Shown one piece after another: positions 54,041 through 64,000 of a stretch of DNA of 64,000 bases. The notes beneath the pieces are model-generated. The model was not told the DNA's origin and did no database searches. It saw only the letters and a program-made list of their open reading frames with translations. The stretch comes from Spirometra erinaceieuropaei. Its lineage: Eukaryota > Platyhelminthes > Cestoda > Diphyllobothriidea > Diphyllobothriidae. Position 1 is the first letter of the stretch. Each line of letters begins with the position of its first letter. The stretch covers positions 202,587-266,586 of the forward strand of contig CACRXP010000194.1 in NCBI GenBank assembly GCA_902702965.1, given 5' to 3'. The position numbers and the translations under genes were made by a program.

Positions 54041-54596
54041 ACGCCGCGAATAAGTGACGGAGCTGAAGAGGAGACTTGCAGCAGGAGAGAGCAACTTGGC
54101 TGTTTTCAGGAGACGTGTGATACAGAGGAATGCGATGTTCCTTTGGAACCAGCCAATCATCATGATGGCGGCAGCAACATAATATTGGCAGGCCCGAGAC
54201 AAACCAGACGAAGTACTGTCGAATGTTACAAACTTAAATTCTTTGGCACCAATGCTCAGAGTCTGTTTTCCAAGCTTGACGAACTGAGAATACAGGTAGC
54301 CGATACTCTTCCCGATGTTATAGCAATAACAGAAACGTGGCTGTCAGAGGACGTTGGCGATTGAGACGTAGCATTAATAGGATACCATTTGTTTAGGAGA
54401 GACAGGAGAGACCGCCGGGGTGGAGGAATTGCCATGTATGTCAAGAGCAACTTAGCAGTGTGTGAGAGGACCGACAAGATTTCTAACGACAAAGAGGCAA
54501 TTTGGCTGACTATAAAGGCGCGGGGGTCTCAGTCGCCCTGAAATCCGCTGGTCTCCGCCTTAAGGCCTCAGAAGGTTCGATGACTTTCTTGAGGCT
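54041..54596 (+). pseudogene. LINE A endonuclease, N-terminal part with internal deletion
   Basis: Reads KLKFFGTNAQSLFSKLDELR, PDVIAITETWL, then TGA at 54362, YHLFRRDRRDRRGGGIAMYV, KEAIWLTIKARGS. The middle of the domain (the DFN-containing block expected next) is missing; the sequence jumps near 54540-54565 to the last third (DFLEAVDVGMWTQVVDFPTR), which includes GGSDHDIVVSTL with the catalytic SDH at about 54720. Confidence 0.75.
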
Positions 54597-56849
54597 GTGG
54601 ATGTCGGGATGTGGACTCAGGTTGTTGATTTTCCCACCCGAGGCTCAAGTATACTTGACTTAATTTTCTGTAGAGGCTGCTTGCCATCGTCAGTGTCATC
54701 CCTAGGCCCACTCGGGGGCTCAGACCATGACATAGTTGTTTCAACGTTGGAATTCGAGGCTGACGAAATGTCGTCCCAAAAGTATAACTTTTTCCGCGAT
54801 TTCCGATCAACTCGCTCAACCGAATTATTAACACACCTTAATTCCTACGACTGGACTGAGTTCTTCCTTAGTTCGGATGTAAATGTTTGCACTGCAAAAC
54901 TGTACGAAATTTTGGGTCCGCTTATTTCTCGTTTTGTCCCCCGTAAGAAAATTATTAATGTTGGGGATGAGATTTTCCTACCTTTACCCTTTCGTCGCAG
55001 ATTGCGCAGGCTTCATCGTCGTTTCCATCTTCAGAACGATGTTTCTGTTCTGCCCTTGATTTGTGATATTTTTGATCGAGCTAAGAGATTGTCTGAAGAA
55101 AAACAGCTAGCCGAAGAGGTCCACTTTACCGAAAACCATTCGTTAAATGTCTCGAAACTTTTCTCTAGAAAAATACGAACTCAGAGAAAGACGCAGTATC
55201 CCATCCTTCGAGACGATCTCGGAAATCCCATAGTTGATGCCCAGTTAACCGCGGATAGCTTCAATGATTTCCTGTCCAAAACGTTTATTGAAGACTCGAC
55301 CACTCCGCTTCCGACCATCCAGTCATTGACCGGGGCAGTTCTAGAAACTATAACTTTCACTCTGTGGGATGTGACTGTCGCGATTCGGCGTTTTCGTCAA
55401 TCTTATAGTCCAGGCCCTGATGGTGTCCCAGTAAGCATTTTAAAAGCCAATGCAAACACTATCTTCCCATCTTTCTTATGCAAGATATTTAATCTTGCTC
55501 TTGAAAGTGAAACTTATCCTACCTTGTGGAAGGAATCACACATTTTGCCCATTCCTAAGCACGGCAAATCTACATCATTTGATGACTTTCGGCCAATAAA
55601 CACCGTCCCCGCAGTTTCGAAGATCTTAGAGACATTGATCAAAGAAAAGATTATGTGTCACTTAACAGCGAATAACTTACTGAGTGCTGCTCAGCATGGA
55701 TTCCTCAAAGCTCGATCTTGTGACACCTGTCAACTCTCTTTCTTTGACTATGTTCTCCAATCTAGGGACCATGGTTTTGCTCTTTACACAGTATATTTCG
55801 ATTTCACTAAGGCTTTTGACCGTGTTGACCATGGTCTTCTCCTCTTGAAATAGTCCTCTTTCGGACTAGGTGGCAAACTTTTGAATTTTATATCCTCTTA
55901 TTTGGGCACTCGCACACAACGAGTTAAGATTTCCAATACCATCTCCAACCCCACACGTGTGAGGAGTGGAGTCATCCAGGGTAGTGTACTCGGCCCGCTT
56001 TTATTTTGCCTTTTCGTTAATGATGTACCCGATTTATTTCAGAATGCTAAGCCTTTCATGTATGCCGATGATCTTAAAGTTGCATATCGATATAAGTCGG
56101 CAGATCATGACATCGTGCTTGAGCTCCTAAAGAGCGATCTACAGGCTTTCGCCCAGTGGTGCCGCACATGGCGCCTTTCTCTTTCTTGGCATAAGTGCTC
56201 AGTCATGGTGGTTGGCGACGACCGCCAACCTCAACTAAGTATTGAAGGTCACGCAATAAATGTGCCAGGGGTTATAAAAGATTTGGGCGTATCATACTCC
56301 AAGAGTCTCAATCTCTCGGAGAACTGTGCCTTGATAGTCTCCAAAGCACGTAGAACGACCGGGTTTATCCTCCGAAATTTTAAAACTAGGGACATTAGAA
56401 TGCGCCTTTTCAACATTTACGTTAGACGTGGTCTGGAATACTGTTCGTTTTCATTTAGCCTCATGCGTGCTACTGAGCGGAAGAAAATAGAATCGGTTCA
56501 ACACTTTTTTACTAAGAGAATTTTAACCCCGGAACACCGACATTTGTCTTACCAAGAACGTTGCCGGCTTACAGGCCTCGATCTTTTATGGTTCCGTAGA
56601 TGGCAAAAGGGACTATTTTTGCTATTCAAACTCTTATATAATCACACATTTAACCCACTCACCTCTTTAAGACATCATATCCACCCACGACGTAACAGTC
56701 ACCGTGAGATCTTCTTATTTCTGCCTCTGGCACGTACTGTTAAATATCGTCGGTTCTATTCTGTAAACGCAATTGCTATTTGGAATAAACTACCCATGAG
56801 TGTGAAAACTCTGCAAAATTATCCTTTATTTAAGAGAACTATTACTTGA
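54597..56849 (+). pseudogene. LINE A reverse transcriptase, intact but for one stop
   Basis: One frame of 751 codons interrupted by a single TAG at 55851-55853. Motifs: SYSPGPDGVPVSILKANANT, HILPIPKHGKSTSFDDFRPI, AAQHGFLKARSCDT, YFDFTKAFDRVDH (palm A), SGVIQGSVLGPLLFCLFVND, FMYADDLKVAYR (catalytic YADD), KDLGVSYSKSLN, the thumb/tail block ending NAIAIWNKLPMSVKTLQNYP. This motif set is CR1/Jockey-like. It is the least decayed element of the window. Confidence 0.9.
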
Positions 56850-57245
56850 TTTTTGCATTCAGAAAAGCTCCCACGAATTTTGGGTGCTGAATCTACTGAT
56901 GGACTGTACCGTAGCGATGGCGTTTGTGGTCTCTGAACACTATGGCCGGTCTCACCAGCTGTTCCTCAACGCCTCTACTTTGACTATCCCCAACTTCATG
57001 AAAGGAATTTGACGTCCGATAATCTCCGATACCGTGCAACCTCCCCCCTTCTTGACGGTCGATATTCTACCACCGCCGGCAGTTTTTTCTCCTGAGCACT
57101 CCAAACCACAAAAACCACCATCAACTATATTTTTATCCCTTAAGCTCAGGAGTTTTTTTCACTGCTGGTCGGATTTGTGTTTAATCGCTTCCCTTGACAA
57201 TGCCTGTAAACTGGCATTAAATAAAAAAAAATTGTTTATTTATAT

Positions 57246-59645
57246 ACCGGCCCCCACAGGCGGATCCCTACTCAGATAATTGTCTACTGGAAAGCGTAAA
57301 AGAGATCGCAATTCGACCTGACGTCGTTCTCATGGGGAATTTTAAGGCACCCTGCATTCAGTGGTGTGATATGCATGCGAAGTGCTCGAAGAATGCCTTC
57401 GATTACCGACTACTAAATACAACCCTAGAATCTCTTCTCACACACCGTGTCCTATCCCCAAATAGAGCATGTGGAGGGCAACAGGCCAGTTGTCTGGACA
57501 TCGTCTTTAGCAAAGATCCTGACAGTATAGTCGAGGTGTATTACCTACCCCCGATCGGTCGAAGTGATCATGCAGTACTTCGACGGGAGTACGAGCTGTA
57601 TTCTGAACCGTATACAAAAGACGATACGAGGCCGAATATATGGAAATGGGACTTTTGCCAAATGAGAGCTGAAACATCACAAATAGACTGTGATGTTCTC
57701 TTCTCCGGAAACGTTAACGAGGACCGGAATTTATTCAAGGATCGGTTGCTGCATCAAATGAAGAGCCACTGTCCCGTATCAAAGTCTAGGACATCCAAAC
57801 GCCCTCAGTGGCTAACACGTGAATTCAAAAAGTAGACCAACAAGAAAGGAAGGATGTGGAAGAAATTTCGCGAAAACAACAAAATGGCAGCGTTTACAGA
57901 ATATAAACTTCAAAGAAATAAGGTAAAAAAAGCCTGATTTTCAAGAGGCGACGGGATTTCGATAGTAATTTGCTTCACCCAGCCGTTAAAAATCCGAAAT
58001 TGCTCTACAGCTATTTACGGAAGAGCACACGTAACAGGAATCCCATTCGTGTCATGATGAATGATGACGGTCTGAAGATATCGGACAGTACGAATAAGGC
58101 TGAGCATTTTTCTCAACTATTCCAATCGGTTTATAAATAGAAACAGCCTTTATTCCAACTAGTTCCGGGAACATGGGAGATCCCACTATCGAAAATATCG
58201 TGTTTCGAGAAGCAACGATTTTCGAAGAACTAAAAAGCTTGAAGGAATGTAAATCTCCCGGTCCGGACGAGATCCCAGAAAAGCTGCTCTTCGAGCTTGC
58301 CCGAGAGCCGGCCAAGCCACTATCCTTTCTGTGCCAGGAATCGTTTGATGCTGGAATCCTTCCCACAGACTGGAAGACGGCCCACATTACACTCCTTTAC
58401 AAAAGCGGTAGTCGTGCTCTTGCAAGGAAGTACAGACCCGTCAGTCTGACATCAATCTGCTGCAGAGTGATGCAGAGGAGTTGCTGGCTTATCTGTAAAG
58501 CCACAACCTCTTATCCAATGCACAACATGGTTTCCGCAGGGGAAGATCGTGTGTAGCGAACTTGCTATACACAATGCAAAGTTGGACAAGAGCACTGGAC
58601 GCAAAACACACTGTGCACGTGGCCTATATTGATTTCCGGAAGGCGTTCGAGAGTGTCCCGCACCAACGTCTCCTGCACAAGTTGAGAATAATGGGCATCG
58701 GCGGCAAACTTCTCAAATGGATCGAAAACTTTCCCGTCGGCCGCACCCAAATGGTCTGTGTAGAAAGACAACTATCAAGGCGCACATTCATAGAGACTGG
58801 AGTCCCACAAGCCTCGGTCTTCGGACTAACCCTCATTCTCTTCTTCATCAATGATCGTGCAGATGGGTTTGACTGTGATAGTGCCATGTTTGCTGATGAC
58901 AAAAAAATCTGGAAAGTCACCCAGAATGCTGCCGATGAGACCAACTTCCAAGAAAATCTTTGTCGATTGGGCGAGCTGTCACGCAGATGGCTATTATCCT
59001 CCGATTTGAACAAATGTACCATATTGCGTCTCGGAAATCGGATCCGTAGTATGCGGCAATACCATCTGAACGGAATACTACCTCGAGGTGCAGAAACGCA
59101 GAAAGATCTCGGAGTCTGGGTTGCAGACAGCTTAAAGCCTTCTACACAATTTTGTAAGGCGGCCAAGGCCGCAACTTCAATGCTATATGCCATCAAGCGG
59201 GCATTCACAGTTTTCGACGAAGACTGCTTCTCTAAAGTCTTCGGCACGTTTGTAGGGCCACACCTCGAATATACAATTCAGGCCTGGAGACCGTGGACGC
59301 TTCAGGATTACAATCTGCTTGAAAGGGTGTAGAGGCGAGCATCAAAATTAATAGGCAGTCAAATTGCCCTGCCGTACGAGATTCGCTTAACTAACCTTAA
59401 TCTCTATCCTCTGAGGTATAGGCAGTTGCGCGGAGATTTGATACAAACTTTCCGTATCGTGCGTTGCTTGGACTGCGCTCTTCGGTGCGATGACGTTTTC
59501 CAACTCGCCACAACAACTAACCTCCGGGGACATCCCTTCAAGCTACGTGTGCCCCAGGATAGAATGAATGTGATAAAATATTTCTTCTCCAGTCATGTTG
59601 TGGAACCGTGGAATAACCTGCCCGAGACGGTTGTCATGTCTCAAT
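57246..59645 (+). mobile_element. LINE C: endonuclease end, reverse transcriptase
   Basis: Starts abruptly in the endonuclease at YRPPQADPYSDNCLLE. Then VVLMGNFKAPCIQW (DFNAPxIxW type, Asp changed to Asn), SCLDIVFSKDPDSIVEV, PIGRSDHAVL. The RT follows with stops and frameshifts: LKECKSPGPDEIPEKLLFEL, AYIDFRKAFESVPHQRLLHK, ETGVPQASVFGLTLILFFIN, AMFADDKKIWK, TQKDLGVWVADSLKP, FGTFVGPHLEYTIQAWRPW, RGDLIQTFRIV, VVEPWNNLPETVVMS. Relative of LINEs D and E. The ORF is broken at least at 57836 and 59330. Confidence 0.85.
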
Positions 59646-59649
59646 CTGT
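59646..59649. repeat. Target-site duplication CTGT, left copy
   Basis: CTGT directly before the LTR start TGTAAC; repeated at 60172-60175. Confidence 0.75.
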
Positions 59650-60171
59650 TGTAACGCCCCTTGGCGCGGACAGAATTGTTTGAATGATGTAACGCTTTTT
59701 GGCGCGTGGACCTGGGGTGAAGATGGCGTAACCGAATGTTGGTGAAGATGGGCGGTGCCCTTCCCTCTCACTTCCGCCGACCCCTCTTCCCGCAATGCAT
59801 CGCATCGTTCGTACCTTCCTCCGTCTTTCTCTACGTCGGCACCTCCCCCGGCCCTTCCCTGCAGTTGCCCACAGCGCTGCGCTCCCCACCGGTTTACTAG
59901 CTGGCATGTTGGTATCGCCTCTTCACCCAGACAGGTTATTCTTCAGCTGTAACTCATCCCCCTGTAATGTAAACGGTTATTACACGCATTTCCCTTGCTT
60001 ATCTCGTTATGCATTACACTATTACCATTACTCGACATGTCTTCTTCTCCTGTGTATGGATGAGCATCAAGAAATATTAATAGTTCCGTTCACGGTCTAA
60101 CCCGGCCAAGATCTCTCATAAGCGTTTCCTTACTCTGGTGTGTGCTACCCTCGACGTCCTCGGCTGCTACA
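59650..60171. mobile_element. Solo LTR (522 bp) inside LINE C
   Basis: Begins TGTAACGCCC and ends GGCTGCTACA, i.e. TGTA...TACA inverted ends as in LTRs. It is flanked by CTGT on both sides. Removing it with one CTGT rejoins the LINE C frame exactly (QSVSTFKCRLDRHLL spans the join). It has no internal coding region and no second LTR, so it is a solo LTR, presumably left by recombination. Sequence unlike the G1 repeats, so from another element. Confidence 0.85.
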
Positions 60172-60175
60172 CTGT
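60172..60175. repeat. Target-site duplication CTGT, right copy
   Basis: Partner of 59646-59649. Confidence 0.75.
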
Positions 60176-60400
60176 GTCGACATTTAAATGTCGGCTTGAC
60201 AGACATTTGCTGCAGCAACAAGCGGACTATGTGACTTTTTAGCCATGAGACCAATGACATATGTGAATCAATTTTTGCATTCACTTAATGCTGTAATTAC
60301 TTCACATTTTGCCTATTTATCGATTTTTATGTACAAATAGGAAGTTCAAAGGCGTAAGACTATTTCCCTCAAATACGCTGACTGACGGACTGACTGAGAC
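60176..60400 (+). mobile_element. LINE C: end of ORF2 and 3' UTR
   Basis: STFKCRLDRHLLQQQADYV is followed by a stop at about 60242 and a 3' UTR that shares AAGTTCAAAGGCG and ATTTCCCT with LINE D. It ends in CTGACTGACGGACTGACTGA, a short simple repeat in the tail position. Confidence 0.8.
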
Positions 60401-62290
60401 TTTTATCATGGGTGTCAAAATCAGGAATGTTTCCCAGAGGTTCAAAAGTAGGCTTATCATTTTGCTTAAGGTGAATCGTGGGCCTTTTGGATTGGTGGTA
60501 GAATAAGAAGTACTCGCAGGTGTTGACGACAATGGTTTCAGCTCTTGTCGATGCAAATCAATAAGGGTACTCCGGAAGACAGTTGAGAAGAGGGAGACGC
60601 AACCACCGCAACAGGCATTTTATTCATGCCTGTGCAAATGTCGATGATGGACCCAGAAGCCCTTAATTTTGAGGGATTTGTTTTAGTATGGAAACCACAG
60701 TCTGTAGATACTGTTAACCGTGGCCCTCACTAACTAATCGCACGTCCTCGTCCAGTTTGGTTTCTAATTGTCTAGCGCCCAGCGTCCATTAATAGTGCAG
60801 TCATTGTGCTTTTCAAATGCAGAAATTACCTCCTGACTAGCAATAAGGCACCACTAGTGAAACCAAATGGGCGTCATTTATAATTGAAGCTCGGAAACCC
60901 CTGGGGATAGTGTGCAGGCGAACTTACTTATGTCCATCGTGCTCTGCAAAATATGTCCCTTGTGGCCGGAGTTAATAGACTGTGGCATCTTTGTTGCGTG
61001 TATAGTATTATTTGAAATTTTTAAGGAGTAAATAAGTTGTGGGCATAGCATTCCCGAAAAACGCACCCGAGCGCCTTAATTAAGTAGGAAGAAAACCAAT
61101 CTAAGAACTACAGCAAAGTGGTGATGCGTAAGAAATAAACAGATGGAAAACTTTTTCCGACCGTTTTGACAGATTAGATCGAACTTCGCCTTTGCGTGGC
61201 TAAATATGGCCATCAAAACTTCAGCTCCACAGCAATTCTCCTGAGAGGTATCAGGAACTCAAACAAGTTGAAATATTTCGGCATCTGCGTGCTCTAAGCC
61301 GAACAAAATCTCGAAAAGGATTCCATACCTCCATCAGATGCTTGAGCTCACGACCCCGGCTTAGCTGACCATCTAGACGTTCTCATTAATGGCAGTTTTT
61401 CAAAAAAGCGTCTCAAATGACTTATGACAAATCATTAAAAAACAGCTCTTTGTTGTTCACGAAAATCCGTTGTCTTTGTTACATCCTCAACTTATTTTTA
61501 TACGCCCTAAGGGACTGGTAGCGCCCAGTGGGGACTATAATGAACACATTCTATCCTGGATAACATAATAGTTATGAGAAAGTAGGTGATATTTATGAGT
61601 TTTTACATAATAAAGAGGACATTTTACATATAAACCATCACAAGAAAACCATTACTACGGCGGAAATTCTCAGTAGAAGCCGTGATTAATATGGCGGTAA
61701 CCGCGTCGCCTACACAGACTATAACGATGCCAAAAGAATAGGGGACGTTTTATGATATGGGTTTATTGGACGTTTGACTTTTCGGGTGGCGAGTTCGTCT
61801 ACCAATATCAAGAAACCGGCAATTCATACTCACAGATCACAGTATATGGCCAATTTGTCTCCTGCATAGCCTGCCAATGCCGACTTCAAGACCGCATCAG
61901 ACCATTAATTCACTGTGACATATGTCGTCCCGCTAACGTTGACCATAAAGATAGCTGGCTGTCCCCACTGTTCCACGTGGTAACTGTCTCATGTAAAGAA
62001 TTTTCTCAAAACCAGATAGAGGACACAAAAACTAATACGGCGGTTGGCAATTCAGTCGGTAGACATTCAGGCTTCTTACACCTGTCTTGTCGTATGATCA
62101 TGCCCTCAGCCCACAGTCTCATCGGCTTCAAATTTGAAGACGTGTCTCATCTGCGCAGCATAGGTTTCTACATTTGAACACTCTGACGTGTATTCTACTG
62201 AGTAGGCCCTTCGCTCCACTTTCTTTATGAATTTTGACCCAGTTCAGCTAACGCTCGTGAAAAACTGTGGGTTCTAGAAAGTTCTAGGCG
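60401..62290. other. Unassigned, one open frame at 61752-62177
   Basis: The 141-codon plus-strand frame contains FVSCIACQCRLQDRIRP and IHCDICRPANV, a run of cysteines spaced like a small metal-binding motif, but I recognise no family and codon context gives no further support. The minus strand here may be the 3' part of the PLE at 62.3-63 kb. Elsewhere nothing. Confidence 0.3.
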
Positions 62291-62299
62291 AAATATGAT

Positions 62300-63020
62300 T
62301 TCGTCCCGTTTGGCGGCTGGCATGTTGCAATGAATTCCTACACACCGCTAATGGCGTGAGGACGAAGCACCGTTTGTGTTTTAACAGATGACCGATACTG
62401 CAACAGAGCATTTTCAACGTTTCCGTCAGTCTTCTACAGAGTGACGTCACCATTCAGCCATCTAATGTGCGTCAGACAAGAACATCTAAGACCGGAAGTC
62501 TGTCCTCCATTTCACTTTTCGCCGTTAGCCGTAGGTTTGGATAAACTCAAATTATTTGTGTTTTGTAATAGCCAGCTTTGTACGGTTAGTGAGACAAATG
62601 TGTCATAAACGTAGCATACCCAACGTTTGATTATATACTCCTCGAACAGCCTCCGCTCAAGTTTGTGCTGAACAAGACGAAAATGAACACGGAAGTTGGT
62701 GATCACCTTGATTTGCTCATACATGATCCTCTGGAAAATGAAAAATGTCGTCGGACAGTTATTCATATGTCCTATGAGTTTTCAACTGTGGGCTGGTCAT
62801 AGCCCTCGTCATAAACTTGATGTAGCAGTTTAATGAGTGTTTTAACTACAAGGGCCTACGGTAGGGGAGTAAAAAGTGAGGTGAGATCAAAGAATACGAT
62901 CCCCCAATCTAATTAAATTGTGACTACTTGCTTTGTCAAGGAATTTCTTTGTTTTGTGAACTGTTTCTTCAATGCGTCTGCGGGTCGCGGATTTTAATCA
63001 ACTGAAATTAGTCCGGCAAA
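62300..63020 (-). mobile_element. Penelope-like element P4: reverse transcriptase remnant
   Basis: Minus strand from 63000 down: EETVHKTKKFLDKASS, then NLIRLGDRIL, FFDLTSLFTPLP (palm A, Asp present) with LIKLLHQVYDEGYDQ, then 62766-62512 NNCPTTFFIFQRIMYEQIK, LERRLFEEYIIKRWVCYVYD. The YVDD catalytic box is YVYD here, so the second metal-binding site is lost. The GIY-YIG part was not found. Confidence 0.7.
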
Positions 63021-63380
63021 TAGGATGTCGTCGTCGTTTTCCGTTCGGTGATCTGTTTGGTGAAGGGTGGCACACACGTAGGTAGCGAAACACTGGAGCG
63101 ATTATTAGAGCTTCCACAATATGAGTTAAATGTTTGTTTATATGTTAATCATATTATGTACCATGCAGACATGTTTTTGCTGATCATGAAATATTGCCAC
63201 ATCCGTGAATCCTTGTTTTGGCGGATGAAAAGTCATGGAGTCCTTACTCTTCGTGGCGCCGCTCTGGTTTTCTTTTGTTATTTCAAAATGCGTCAGTTTC
63301 ATAATTCCATCACACCGTGCCAACATCGCACGACAATCAATACAAGTGAAAAAGTATGTGAACCGCCCTAGTAGCAAACT
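63021..63380. other. No gene recognised
   Basis: A 107-codon plus-strand frame (63048-63371) has no motif. Confidence 0.25.
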
Positions 63381-63490
63381 ATATCGAGACGATATCTATT
63401 AGATATCTATTTTTCGAGATACCTATATCGAGTATATATCGATTTTGTCCGCGGCCTAGATATCGAGACGATATCTATTTTTCGAGATAC
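63381..63490. repeat. AT-rich tandem repeat of a palindromic unit
   Basis: ATATCGAGACGATATCTAT occurs at 63381 and again at 63460, each followed by TTTTTCGAGATAC. Between them are more ATATCGA/TCGAGATA words. GATATCTATTAGATATC at 63391 is itself an inverted repeat. Confidence 0.8.
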
Positions 63491-64000
63491 TACGAAATCG
63501 GCGATAGGGACAGGTTAGGGCACGCGCATGCTGCGGTTCCTTGTTCTTATACCCATATCTAATTTTATTATTGTCTGTTCGCCTTAGTCATTCCCATCCC
63601 GGCTTACTAGGCCTGCTGTTGCTCACTTTATAACGCGTTGAACGAGAAAATTCACGTGGCTATTGCAACCAAGGTAACCAGATCGACCAAAAAGAACTAT
63701 TTTGAAGGCGTGTTAGAAGGGAAAAAGTTTATTGGATTAAAAAATAATTTAAAAAAGGTTTATTACATAGAAACATCTTGCGTGGATGATGGTCCATCAC
63801 TCATTGAACATCCTGCTTGAACATTTGCTTGACGAAGTCATCTACATTGTGCCCACCAAGGCATGTGAGGTAGGACGTCTAATGCAAGAGGGAGTTACAA
63901 ATATGGTAGCATACCAATTGCTTTCGGAAGCTATTGTCCAGTACTTGGTTTCGAAAGTCATCGGCGTTCTCCTGTGGCTCCTAAAAAGGTATACTGGTGT
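63491..64000. other. No gene recognised
   Basis: The small frame at 63638-63820 (Lys-rich, 60 codons) has no motif. Confidence 0.25.

Larger units (their letters stand above)
53000..57240 (+). mobile_element. LINE A (CR1/Jockey-like), nearly full length
   Basis: Order ORF1, endonuclease, RT, 3' UTR, A-rich tail (TTAAATAAAAAAAAATTG at about 57217). The 5' end is approximate. Immediately after its tail the endonuclease of LINE C begins, in the same orientation. Its close relative LINE B lies 2 kb upstream in reverse. Confidence 0.85.

Noticed and set aside
59650..60171. Protein-coding frames within the insert (59641-60100, both strands)
   Set aside because: They lie inside a solo LTR, overlap each other on both strands and have no motif.
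1..64000. Bacterial-type systems (operons, CRISPR, phage defence)
   Set aside because: There are no regularly spaced direct repeats, no ribosome-binding-site-led gene clusters, and coding regions are spliced or retroelement-derived.

Overview
The window is animal nuclear DNA of the retroelement-rich kind, most likely from a flatworm and plausibly a large-genome (diphyllobothriid-type) tapeworm. The evidence: a gene split by spliceosomal introns that are tiny at the 5' end (61 and 43 bp) and kilobases long further in; abundant CR1/Jockey-like and RTE-like LINEs, Penelope-like elements (PLEs) with GIY-YIG endonucleases and Ty3/gypsy elements; tRNA-like SINE remnants; degenerate TTAGGG-like repeats. 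The species is an inference. A 302-base run of N (43288-43589) is an assembly gap.

Two host genes are supported. At the left edge, minus strand, is the first exon of a DEAD-box RNA helicase (DDX21/DDX50-like Q-motif region), cut by the window end. In the middle, plus strand, 27930-47828, is a complete carnitine O-acetyltransferase-like gene. I rebuilt it from 11 exons whose splice phases all agree, giving 643 residues. The catalytic His, the carnitine-binding Thr and Arg, and the STSQ motif fall at the spacing seen in mammalian CRAT. One intron uses a GC donor.

Layout: 1-142 helicase exon; 0.4-9.1 kb mosaic of decayed LINEs, one apparently interrupted by another LINE and by a PLE; 9.15-15.06 kb gypsy element G1 (minus) between two LTR-like direct repeats, with two LINE fragments inside; 15-18.6 kb mostly unassigned DNA with a perfect tRNA-A-box palindrome and one unassigned reading frame; 18.7-20.3 kb gypsy relic G3; 21.6-26.5 kb SINE, PLE and RTE-like LINE remnants and two inverted copies of an unclassified repeat (R1); 27.9-47.8 kb the acyltransferase gene, whose introns hold R1 copies, two PLE structures, a telomere-like tract, a LINE fragment and the gap; 50-52.2 kb gypsy G2 (minus) with a nested LINE; 53-57.24 kb the best-preserved LINE (A); 57.25-60.4 kb a second LINE (C) split by a 522-bp solo LTR; 62.3-63.0 kb a PLE relic (minus); 63.4-63.5 kb an AT-rich palindromic repeat.

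Only the helicase and the acyltransferase look like working host genes. The other coding-like stretches are transposable elements at different stages of decay, many nested, so relative insertion order can be read. No prokaryotic operon, CRISPR array or similar system is present.
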